From: Actinomycetes bacterium
Lineage (GTDB): Bacteria; Actinomycetota; Actinomycetes; Propionibacteriales; Propionibacteriaceae
Length of the DNA stretch: 6,950 bases
Assembly (NCBI GenBank): GCA_029778515.1
Contig: JAKOQD010000001.1
Span: forward strand, 1-6,950
Direction of reading: 5' to 3'
Shown: in pieces, positions 1-5,470 of the stretch
Numbering within the stretch: the first letter of the stretch is position 1
How the letters are laid out: the number at the start of each line of letters is the position of its first letter
The notes under the pieces: model-generated
Database searches by the model: none
Told to the model about the DNA's origin: nothing
Seen by the model: only the letters and a program-made list of their open reading frames with translations
Program-made: the position numbers and the translations under genes

Positions 1-68
1 CGGTCGGGGTCGCGGCGCTGCCACTGAATGCCCCAGTCGAGGTCGAGGTCATCGCCGAGGTGCTGTGA
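1..68 (+). CDS. RidA (YjgF/YER057c/UK114) family protein, C-terminal end only
   Basis: The frame open from the left edge (first full codon at base 3) gives 21 residues and stops at TGA 66-68. The peptide has a hydrophobic VGVAALPL strand, then APVEVEVIAEV, which is how actinobacterial RidA-like proteins usually end (the last beta-strand of the chorismate-mutase-like fold). The family removes reactive enamine/imine intermediates in the cytoplasm, but the catalytic arginine lies outside the window, so deaminase activity cannot be judged. The stop overlaps the next ATG (TGATG), implying translational coupling with the downstream Nudix gene. A RidA-like gene next to the MBL-fold gene is also the mycobacterial arrangement near crp, which supports the call. 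It rests on a short tail plus context. Confidence 0.65.
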   Translation, partial: VGVAALPLNAPVEVEVIAEVL

Positions 69-772
69 TGCGCATGCCACCGGAGCTGGCCGAGCGCGCC
101 CGGGCTCTTGTCTACGGCGGGGACTGGACCGCCCCCGAGCCGCGGCCGGCGTCCACTGTGGTCTTGTTGCGCGACGGTGTTGCGGGCGTCGAGGTTGCTC
201 TCTTGCAGCGGGCGGCCAACTTGGGTTTCGCGCGCGGCATGTACGTGTTCCCGGGCGGTGCGCTCGACGTTGCCGACGCCGAACTCGGCGATCCCTGGCT
301 GGTCGCCGCAGTCCGTGAGACGTTCGAGGAGTGCGGCGTGCTGCTCACCGACCCCGCCCCACCGGCCGCGGCCTTCGCCGACCGACAACGCGACTTCGGG
401 TCGCTGCTGGCCGAGTTCGAACTGAAGCCAGACCTGGCCGCGCTGCATCCCTTCGCCCACTGGGTCACACCCGAAGTCGAGTCGCGGCGCTTCGACACCC
501 GCTTCTTCGCTGCGGCCTTGCCGGCCGGGCAGGACCTGGCCGACTTCACCACGGAGCACCAGAACGTCGGGTGGTTCGACCCGGCGGCGATTGACGGGCT
601 GCCTATGCTGCCGCCGACCACCGCTGCGCTGGCTGACATCGCCCGCTTCGACACGGTGGCGGAGGCGCTGGCTGAACACCGTTCCCCGATACCGATCATG
701 CCCAAGCCGGTGCCCGCCGACGGTGACATCACGTGGGTGCTGATCAATGCCGTGACGGGGGAGCCCCTGTGA
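68..772 (+). CDS. NUDT19-like Nudix hydrolase (probable CoA/acyl-CoA diphosphatase type)
   Basis: This cytoplasmic protein of 234 residues has a Nudix fold. Residues 29-36 form a first beta-strand and 43-48 (VALLQR) a second. FPGG is at 61-64 and the box helix RETFEECGV at 83-91, with E84, E87 and E88 as likely metal ligands. The segment between FPGG and RETFEE is about five residues longer than the canonical GX5EX7REUXEEXGU spacing, as is usual in the NUDT19 group, whose studied members cleave CoA and acyl-CoA to 3',5'-ADP and phosphopantetheine. HWVTPEVESRRFDTRFF (131-147) and the C-terminal proline-rich part also fit that group. I chose ATG 68 because GAGG at 57-60 lies seven bases upstream and the start overlaps the RidA stop; GTG 65 is the alternative. 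The end overlaps the MBL gene by four bases. Substrate is inferred from family, not seen. Confidence 0.85.
   Translation: MRMPPELAERARALVYGGDWTAPEPRPASTVVLLRDGVAGVEVALLQRAANLGFARGMYVFPGGALDVADAELGDPWLVAAVRETFEECGVLLTDPAPPAAAFADRQRDFGSLLAEFELKPDLAALHPFAHWVTPEVESRRFDTRFFAAALPAGQDLADFTTEHQNVGWFDPAAIDGLPMLPPTTAALADIARFDTVAEALAEHRSPIPIMPKPVPADGDITWVLINAVTGEPL
757..763 (+). promoter_or_regulatory. Ribosome binding site deciding the GTG 769 start of the MBL gene
   Basis: A GGGGGAG run lies five bases before GTG 769, inside the end of the Nudix gene. It favours this GTG over the earlier in-frame GTG at 733, which would add twelve residues lying within the upstream coding sequence. Confidence 0.7.
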
Positions 773-1581
773 CCGGTTTCGTCGCGATGCCGGGCAGCAC
801 CGGCCCGTGGCGTGGCGGAACGTTCGACGGTGCGCAGTGCGTCCTGGCCGGCAACCCCGGGCCGATGACCCTGGACGGCACCAACACCTGGTTGCTGGAC
901 GCCGATGCCGACTCGGTAGTGCTGGTCGATCCGGGGCCGGACGACCCCGCCCATCTGGCAGCCGTGCAAGCGGCGCTGGACGGAAGGCGGGTGCGCCAGA
1001 TCGTGCTCACGCACGGGCACCTGGACCACAGCGCCGGGGCTGGCTTGTTCAAGCAGACCTTCGGGGCGCAGGTCCGGGCGTTGGACCCCCAGCCCGGCCA
1101 CGAACGGCTGGCGCCGGGAGAAGTGGTGATCGCCGGAGATCTGGAAGTGCACATCGTGGCCACGCCCGGGCACACCAGCGACTCGGTCAGCCTGCACCTG
1201 CCACAGCGGGCGGCTGTCCTCACCGGTGACACGATCCTGGGCCGCGGAACCACGGTTGTGGCGCATCCGGACGGGCGGCTGGCCGACTACCTGGCATCGC
1301 TGCAGCTGCTGCAGGAGCTCGTCGAAGCCGCCGGCGCGACGCAGGTCTGGCCGGGACACGGGCCCGCCCTTCCGGACGCGGCCGCGGTTCTGGACGCCTA
1401 CCTGGCACACCGCAACGAGCGGCTCGAGGAGGTGCGGGCGGCCGTGGCCGAACTCGCCGAACCCACGCCCCGCGCAGTGGTCGAGCGGGTCTACGCCGAC
1501 GTTCCGCGGATTCTGTGGCCGGCCGCGGAACTCAGCGTCCGGGCGCAGTTGGAGTACCTGGGCCTTCACCCCGATCGGTGA
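769..1581 (+). CDS. MBL-fold metallo-hydrolase, LACTB2/Rv3677c type
   Basis: The protein has 270 residues and is a soluble metallo-beta-lactamase fold hydrolase. The first metal motif THGHLDH is at 81-87 (H82, H84, D86, H87). The second ligand is H135 in TPGHTSDS, the bridging aspartate is D154 in LTGDTILG, and the last histidine is H197 in PGHGP. NPGPMTLDGTNTW at 29-41 is a typical N-terminal signature of the LACTB2-like subgroup. The C-terminal 75 residues are helical and fit the winged-helix-like extension of that group. Some LACTB2 proteins are endoribonucleases, others hydrolyse thioesters, so the substrate here is open. GTG 769 overlaps the Nudix stop (GTGA), giving a ridA-Nudix-MBL operon. 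M. tuberculosis has a homologue (Rv3677c, from memory) in the same convergent position relative to crp. Confidence 0.9.
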   Translation: MTGFVAMPGSTGPWRGGTFDGAQCVLAGNPGPMTLDGTNTWLLDADADSVVLVDPGPDDPAHLAAVQAALDGRRVRQIVLTHGHLDHSAGAGLFKQTFGAQVRALDPQPGHERLAPGEVVIAGDLEVHIVATPGHTSDSVSLHLPQRAAVLTGDTILGRGTTVVAHPDGRLADYLASLQLLQELVEAAGATQVWPGHGPALPDAAAVLDAYLAHRNERLEEVRAAVAELAEPTPRAVVERVYADVPRILWPAAELSVRAQLEYLGLHPDR

Positions 1582-1611
1582 GCATTCCGGGCATCGGTGA
1601 GCATGCCGGGC
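1574..1611 (+). repeat. 19-bp perfect-register tandem duplication across the MBL stop codon
   Basis: Bases 1574-1592 and 1593-1611 are adjacent copies of a 19-bp unit (ATCGGTGAGCAT, then T or G, then CCGGGC) that differ only at T1586 versus G1605. The first copy holds the MBL stop codon TGA 1579-1581; the second repeats it out of frame in the non-coding gap. Confidence 0.9.
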
Positions 1612-1627
1612 GCCCAAAACCCGCCCG
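1607..1627. terminator. Weak candidate bidirectional terminator between convergent genes
   Basis: CGGGCG (1607-1612) can pair with CGCCCG (1622-1627) around a nine-base loop containing AAAA. It sits in the 51-bp gap between the MBL gene (+) and the glycosyltransferase gene (-), where both transcripts must end. There is no T-tract on either strand, so the call rests on position and a short G/C stem only. Confidence 0.3.
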
Positions 1628-1632
1628 CGGTG

Positions 1633-2823
1633 CTAACGGATGTCCGGAACGCTCACGGATTGGCCCTGGTCAGTCTCCACCCGCCGCCAGTACCAGACCG
1701 TGCAGGCAACCCCCACCACGAGCGTGAGCCACGTGAACGTGTTGGCGAACACGATGTTGTCAGCGGCCGGCGGCACCAGCCGTTGCGCCGTTTCCAGCGG
1801 CCTGATCACGCCGTACAGCAGCGCCCCGGCCAGCAGTGCCGCCAGTACGCGCAGCAGCAATACGGGCTCGTCCGGGAAGACCGCGACCAGCAGCAGCGGC
1901 AGAATCAGGATCCAGTGGGCACTCCAACTGATGGGCGATATCAGAAGGATGGCGGCGAGCACCAGCGCGTCGGTCAGGTGTGGATATGTGCCGAACAGGT
2001 GGTGGGCCAGTACCAGCACGGCCACGGCCACCACGGCCGCCAGTACCAGCCACAGCAAGCGGGCCACCTGCGGGTCCGAGATCGCGCGTTGCAGCAGCCC
2101 GTTGATCGACTGGTTGCTGATGTAGGACACTCCCACCCGGTCGGACTCCAGAAACGTCCCCGTCCAGAACACCCGGGAGGCGTGCGGGAAGACCAGCGCG
2201 GCGACCAAAGTGCAGACGACGAACGCGCCCACAGTCCACGCCGTCGCCCGCACCCGGTGGGTGACCGCGTAGTAGACGGCGATGAACAGCGGCGTCAGTT
2301 TCACTGCGGCCGCGATGCCTGTCAGTACGCCCTGCGGCACACGCCAGGTCCGGCGGCTCAAATCCAGGACGAGAAACAGGGCCAGCAGGATGTTGACCTG
2401 CCCGAAGTTGATGTTCGACTCGGTCGGTTCCATCGCCAGGGCGAACGCGACCGTCACCATGTAGACCGTCGGAGTGTGGAAGCGCTCGGCCGCGAAGTTC
2501 CACACACACACCACGGCATAGACGACGACGGAGACCAACGTCACGAGTGTCCAGATGACCTGCGCACCCACGTCCGACAGCCAGCCCAACGGCGTGAGGA
2601 ACAGGATCGCGAACGGCGGGTACAGGTAGGGCAGTCCGATGTCGGTGTACCGCAGTCCGTAGAGGTCCCCACCGGACCAGGCCACTTCCGCCGCGTCCCG
2701 GTACACGTCCAGGTCCAGCAGATACGCCTCGCGGGCCTTGGTCAGGTAGTGCCAGCAGAGGGCGACGGCGACCCCTAGGGCCACCCAGCCGATCGCGGAG
2801 AGGCGGCGCCTCTCAGCGGGCAC
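1633..2823 (-). CDS. GT87-family polyprenol-phosphate-mannose-dependent mannosyltransferase, integral membrane (GT-C)
   Basis: The protein has 396 residues and about nine to eleven hydrophobic segments (for example 12-25, 87-106, 122-131, 143-153, 198-212, 256-274, 286-297, 303-316, 321-340, 363-378). The first periplasmic loop carries DLDVYR (37-42), with D37 or D39 as the probable catalytic acid. It is followed by LYPP (67-70), NFGQVN (139-144), KLTP (175-178) and SNQSINGL (236-243), the pattern of DUF2029/GT87 proteins such as PimE and the lipoarabinomannan alpha-1,2-mannosyltransferases. These enzymes add mannose from polyprenyl-phosphomannose to lipids or glycans on the outer face of the membrane; the acceptor here is unknown. 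GTG 2823 is the start, overlapping the crp end by 11 bases with only a weak upstream AGAAG, so translation is probably coupled to crp. No such gene is at this place in M. tuberculosis as I recall. Confidence 0.85.
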   Translation of the reverse strand: MPAERRRLSAIGWVALGVAVALCWHYLTKAREAYLLDLDVYRDAAEVAWSGGDLYGLRYTDIGLPYLYPPFAILFLTPLGWLSDVGAQVIWTLVTLVSVVVYAVVCVWNFAAERFHTPTVYMVTVAFALAMEPTESNINFGQVNILLALFLVLDLSRRTWRVPQGVLTGIAAAVKLTPLFIAVYYAVTHRVRATAWTVGAFVVCTLVAALVFPHASRVFWTGTFLESDRVGVSYISNQSINGLLQRAISDPQVARLLWLVLAAVVAVAVLVLAHHLFGTYPHLTDALVLAAILLISPISWSAHWILILPLLLVAVFPDEPVLLLRVLAALLAGALLYGVIRPLETAQRLVPPAADNIVFANTFTWLTLVVGVACTVWYWRRVETDQGQSVSVPDIR

Positions 2824-3487
2824 GCTTCTGCAGGCGGTCGATGTCGATCAGCACGACCGAGCGCGATTCCAACCGGATCCAGCCTCGGCTGGCGAAGTCG
2901 GCCAGTGCTTTGTTCACGGTCTCGCGCGACGCTCCGACCAGTTGTGCCAGTTCTTCCTGTGTCATGTCGTGGGTGACGTGCAGCCCGTCGGGCATCTGCC
3001 GGCCGAACTTGTCGCCCAGTTCGAGCAGGATCTTTGCGATGCGACCCGGGACGTCGGAGAACACCAAGTCCGCCATCGCCTCGTTCGTGCGGCGCAGGCG
3101 CTGGGCCAGGGCTTGCAGCAACGCCTCGGCCACCTCCGGCCGCCCGGTCAGCCAGGGGCGCAGCGCTGAATGTCCCACGGCGATGAGCGTGGCGTCGGTC
3201 AACGCGGTGGCCGTCGCCGTGCGCGGCCCCGGGTCGAACAGGCTCAGTTCGCCAAGCAGTTCCCCTGGCCCGAGAATCGCCAGCAGGCTCTCCCGGCCGT
3301 CCGCGGCAGTGTGCCCGAGTTTGACTTTCCCCTCCGTGATGACGAACATCCTGTCGCCCGGCTCACCCTCGAGAAACAGGTCCTGGCCCTTGGACAGCCG
3401 GACCTCCACGGTCGAGGCCTGCAGGGCGGCTGCCGCCTCGTCATCGAGTGCTGTGAACAGGGGGGCTTGGCGCAAAACGTCATCCAC
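2813..3487 (-). CDS. crp: Crp/FNR-family transcriptional regulator, orthologue of mycobacterial Crp / corynebacterial GlxR
   Basis: The product has 224 residues, exactly the M. tuberculosis Crp length as I remember it, when read from GTG 3487. Residues 1-115 form the cyclic-nucleotide-binding beta-roll, with the phosphate-binding cassette GELSLFDPGPRT at 79-90: E80 and R89 are kept, while the serine after the arginine is T90. The long dimer helix runs about 117-143 and contains RRTN (132-135), where T134 and N135 contact the adenine in the family. The winged helix-turn-helix occupies about 175-206, with recognition helix SRETVNKALADFA (188-200). Family members bind cAMP and the palindrome TGTGA-N6-TCACA and control carbon metabolism, respiration and resuscitation genes. 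The frame stays open upstream to 3556, but the extra 23 residues do not resemble Crp. The gene lies 105 bases after rsiG and overlaps the glycosyltransferase gene by 11 bases. Confidence 0.95.
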   Translation of the reverse strand: MDDVLRQAPLFTALDDEAAAALQASTVEVRLSKGQDLFLEGEPGDRMFVITEGKVKLGHTAADGRESLLAILGPGELLGELSLFDPGPRTATATALTDATLIAVGHSALRPWLTGRPEVAEALLQALAQRLRRTNEAMADLVFSDVPGRIAKILLELGDKFGRQMPDGLHVTHDMTQEELAQLVGASRETVNKALADFASRGWIRLESRSVVLIDIDRLQKRAR

Positions 3488-3496
3488 GCCTACCAG

Positions 3497-3512
3497 TGTG
3501 GCGCAGATCACC
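3497..3512. promoter_or_regulatory. Candidate Crp operator upstream of crp (autoregulation)
   Basis: TGTGG-N6-TCACC matches the actinobacterial Crp/GlxR palindrome TGTGA-N6-TCACA at eight of ten positions, with one mismatch in each half. It ends ten bases before the crp GTG and would cover the start of transcription if the -10 at 3515-3520 is used, which suggests repression. A few matches of this quality are expected by chance in a window this size, so the location carries most of the weight. Confidence 0.4.
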
Positions 3513-3514
3513 CG

Positions 3515-3520
3515 ATTGTG
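3515..3520 (-). promoter_or_regulatory. Possible -10 element of a crp promoter
   Basis: On the minus strand these bases read CACAAT, four of six matches to TATAAT, about 28 bases before GTG 3487. No good -35 hexamer is visible at the usual spacing, which is common in actinobacteria. The rest of the 105-bp rsiG-crp gap holds no obvious terminator, so crp could also be read through from rsiG. Confidence 0.25.
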
Positions 3521-3592
3521 GCCCGGTTTGGCACGGATTCCGGATGTGACGTCCACCCCAGCGCGAGCGGGCGGTTCGTGCAGCTCAGGCGT

Positions 3593-4072
3593 TCAGGCCG
3601 ACTGGCGGCGCGTGGGCAGAGCCGTGAGTGCCAACGCGGGGTTGGCCTTGTAGCGCTGGATCAGCTCGTGGGTGACGAGGTCGATTTGGCTGTGCAAGGC
3701 TCGCCGGTTGCGTGACAGCGAGGCCTCCATCTGCTGCAGCAGATGGGTGTAGGCCTCACGCTGCACCTCGTCATGGAGATCGACCACCCGGCTCCACAAC
3801 TCCTGCGCCTCCGGCATGGAGGTGTCGATGTCGGCCGGATGCAGCCCCAGTGCCTGCCAGCGGCGGGGGGCATAGGAGGCGTCCTGCAGAACCCGCCGCA
3901 CGTCGGTGGTTTCCGCCTCGTCACTGTCGGTGAGCATGTCCAAGCGAGCCTGGAACAGCCGCCGCCAGTAGGAGACCCGGCTCTCCTCGTCAGTGAGTTG
4001 CTGGCGTACTTGCCGTAGGTCATCCAGGGACAGGTCCCGCAGAGTGGGGGGCGCGTCCTGGAACGTGGTCAT
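3593..4072 (-). CDS. rsiG: RsiG-family anti-sigma factor (c-di-GMP-responsive, WhiG/FliA-type sigma partner)
   Basis: This small, charged, all-helical cytoplasmic protein has 159 residues and no membrane segment. A short N-terminal helix (LRDLSLDDLRQVRQQL, 11-26) leads into a first long helix carrying the RsiG signature E(X)3S(X)2R(X)3Q(X)3D: E30, S34, R37, Q41, D45, a perfect match. A middle part rich in Pro and Trp follows (about 55-95). A second long helix (about 98-143) has a near copy: E116, S120, R123, H127 in place of Q, D131. In Streptomyces, RsiG binds two c-di-GMP molecules through these paired motifs in an antiparallel coiled coil and then holds the sigma factor WhiG inactive; database entries may call it aerial mycelium formation protein. 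ATG 4072 is chosen because the open frame beyond it runs antisense into nth. No Shine-Dalgarno is visible. The sigma partner is not in the window. Confidence 0.85.
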   Translation of the reverse strand: MTTFQDAPPTLRDLSLDDLRQVRQQLTDEESRVSYWRRLFQARLDMLTDSDEAETTDVRRVLQDASYAPRRWQALGLHPADIDTSMPEAQELWSRVVDLHDEVQREAYTHLLQQMEASLSRNRRALHSQIDLVTHELIQRYKANPALALTALPTRRQSA

Positions 4073-4159
4073 GAATCCAATATCGGGTTCTGCACCCCCG
4101 GCCCGTACCCCCGATTGAGTGATGAGGCGGCTCACCGGCCGGGCGGATACCCTGGATGA
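4073..4159. promoter_or_regulatory. Divergent rsiG/nth promoter region
   Basis: These 87 bases separate two divergently read genes. Toward nth, TACCCT (4148-4153) is a good -10 whose expected start of transcription falls at about 4160, the A of the nth ATG. Toward rsiG, GATATT (minus strand, 4079-4084) is placed the same way before ATG 4072. Neither start has a properly spaced Shine-Dalgarno sequence, so leaderless transcripts are plausible in both directions. No convincing -35 is seen for either. Confidence 0.45.
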
Positions 4160-4843
4160 ATGCTCAAACCGCCCGTGGCCCTCGTGCGTCGGGCCCGGGC
4201 GGTGGACCGGATCCTGGCGCAGACCTACCCCGACGCACACTGTGAACTGGACTTCCACAACCCCTATGAACTGCTCGTCGCGACCATCTTGAGCGCCCAG
4301 TGCACTGACGAACGGGTCAATCAGGTGACCCCCGCAGTGTTCGCCCGCTACCCGGATCCGCGCGCGCTGGCGGCAGCCGACCGCGCTGAACTCGAGGACA
4401 TGATCCGCTCGACAGGCTTCTTCCGGAACAAGGCGGCGTCCCTGCAGGCGATGGCGCAGCGGGTCTGTGACAAGTACAAGGGCGAGATTCCGCAGCCCAT
4501 GTCAGCACTGACCACACTGCCCGGAGTGGGCCGCAAGACCGCCCATGTCGTGCGCGGCAACGCGTTCGATCAGCCCGGCTTCACGGTGGACACCCACGTC
4601 ACGCGGCTGAGCAACCGGCTGGGCTGGACCACCAACTCCGACCCCGTGCGCATCGAGTACGACCTTGACGCCCTGTTCCCGCGCAAGGACCGGACGATGG
4701 TCAGCCACCGGCTGATCTTCCACGGCCGCCGCTGCTGCTTCGCCCGCAAACCCGCCTGCGCGGCCTGCCCGATCCGCCACCTGTGTCCGTCCAACGACAT
4801 CGGTGAGCAGGATCCGGTGAAGGCCGAACGGATGCGCAAGTGA
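4160..4843 (+). CDS. nth: Endonuclease III (DNA glycosylase/AP lyase), 4Fe-4S
   Basis: The 227-residue protein is a complete HhH-GPD base-excision repair enzyme, which removes oxidised pyrimidines and nicks the abasic site. AQCTDERVN at 46-54 matches the AQ(S/A/C)TD block of the family. The helix-hairpin-helix LPGVGRKTA at 120-128 holds the catalytic lysine K126, and FTVDTHV at 141-147 holds the catalytic aspartate D144. The iron-sulphur loop C193-X6-C200-X2-C203-X5-C209 has exact spacing; C192 is an extra cysteine next to the first ligand. ATG 4160 fits the family N-terminus and a leaderless start. The stop overlaps the next gene by four bases (GTGA), so nth and the CoA-type Nudix gene are coupled, whereas in M. 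tuberculosis I recall a thioredoxin-like gene between them. Confidence 0.97.
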   Translation: MLKPPVALVRRARAVDRILAQTYPDAHCELDFHNPYELLVATILSAQCTDERVNQVTPAVFARYPDPRALAAADRAELEDMIRSTGFFRNKAASLQAMAQRVCDKYKGEIPQPMSALTTLPGVGRKTAHVVRGNAFDQPGFTVDTHVTRLSNRLGWTTNSDPVRIEYDLDALFPRKDRTMVSHRLIFHGRRCCFARKPACAACPIRHLCPSNDIGEQDPVKAERMRK

Positions 4844-5463
4844 GTGACCTACCCGGCTGGCTCGACCCCCTTGTCGAGGCCACCCGCCATCTGGACGGCA
4901 CCGAGCTTTCCCGCTTCCTGCCGCCCGATGACACGGGGCGGCAATCCGCGGTGCTGATTCTGTTCGGCGACGGCCCGGACGTGCTGCTCATCCAGCGCGC
5001 TTCCGACATGCGATCGCACGCAGGGCAGCCCGCGTTCCCCGGTGGCGCGCTCGACCCCGGCGATGACGGTCCGGTGGCTGCCGCGCTGCGGGAGGCCCAG
5101 GAGGAGACCGGTTTGAACCCGGCCGGCGTGCAGGTGATCCACGAACTGCCGCAGTTGTGGCTGCCGCCGTCGAACTACGTTGTCACACCTGTGCTGGCGT
5201 ACTGGCGCGAGCCGTCGCCGGTGGCTGCGATCGATCCGGCCGAGGTCGAGTCGGTGCATCGAGTTGCCATTGCGGACCTCACCGATCCGGGCAATCGGGT
5301 GAAGGTGCGTCACCCGAGTGGCTACATCGGTAACGGCTTCGAGGTGGCGGGGATGCTCGTCTGGGGATTCACCGCCGGCCTGCTCGATCGGATCATCCAG
5401 CTGGCCGGCTGGGAGCGGCCCTGGGATTTCGGACGTACCGTAGACATTGGTTGGACTGGATGA
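4840..5463 (+). CDS. Nudix hydrolase, CoA pyrophosphatase type (NUDT7/8-like, Rv3672c type)
   Basis: The protein has 207 residues. The CoA-pyrophosphatase signature that precedes and joins the Nudix box is present: LL at 49-50, R53, A54, R58, H60, G62 and FPGG at 66-69, differing from the PROSITE UPF0035-type pattern mainly by I51 in place of Thr. The Nudix helix REAQEETGL is at 84-92, with E85, E88 and E89 as probable metal ligands; the loop between GG and RE is one residue longer than canonical, as is common here. LPPSNYVVTPVLAY at 108-121 is also typical. These enzymes split CoA into 4'-phosphopantetheine and 3',5'-ADP, perhaps to clear oxidised CoA. GTG 4840 overlaps the nth stop, and marP starts seven bases after its stop, so nth, this gene and marP form one operon. 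Confidence 0.9.
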   Translation: MSDLPGWLDPLVEATRHLDGTELSRFLPPDDTGRQSAVLILFGDGPDVLLIQRASDMRSHAGQPAFPGGALDPGDDGPVAAALREAQEETGLNPAGVQVIHELPQLWLPPSNYVVTPVLAYWREPSPVAAIDPAEVESVHRVAIADLTDPGNRVKVRHPSGYIGNGFEVAGMLVWGFTAGLLDRIIQLAGWERPWDFGRTVDIGWTG

Positions 5464-5470
5464 GAGAGCT

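Noticed and set aside
112..1617. Long minus-strand open frame (about 500 codons) opposite the Nudix and MBL genes
   Set aside because: It is antisense to two genes with full catalytic motifs, is rich in Arg/Gly/Gln/Ser without any recognisable domain, and is the usual shadow frame of high-G+C coding DNA.
1597..2778. Long plus-strand open frame opposite the GT87 gene
   Set aside because: The product is extremely rich in Gln, Arg, His and Asp, which is the reverse-complement image of a hydrophobic membrane protein; the minus-strand protein has clear GT87 motifs.
3488..3556. N-terminal extension of Crp by 23 codons
   Set aside because: The GTG at 3487 gives exactly the family length and N-terminus; the extra stretch covers the likely promoter and operator.
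4080..4087. WhiG/FliA-like -10 (CCCGATAT on the minus strand against GCCGATAA) upstream of rsiG
   Set aside because: It matches six of eight positions, but the required TAAA-type -35 about 15-16 bases upstream is absent (the bases there read ACGG or TACG), so WhiG control of rsiG is not supported by sequence.
4119..4136. AGTGA and TCACC half-sites between rsiG and nth as a Crp site
   Set aside because: The spacer is nine bases, not the six needed for Crp/GlxR binding.
4073..4258. N-terminal extension of RsiG by 62 codons
   Set aside because: It would run antisense through the start of nth and does not look like RsiG; the protein beginning at ATG 4072 starts with the family's usual N-terminal helix.
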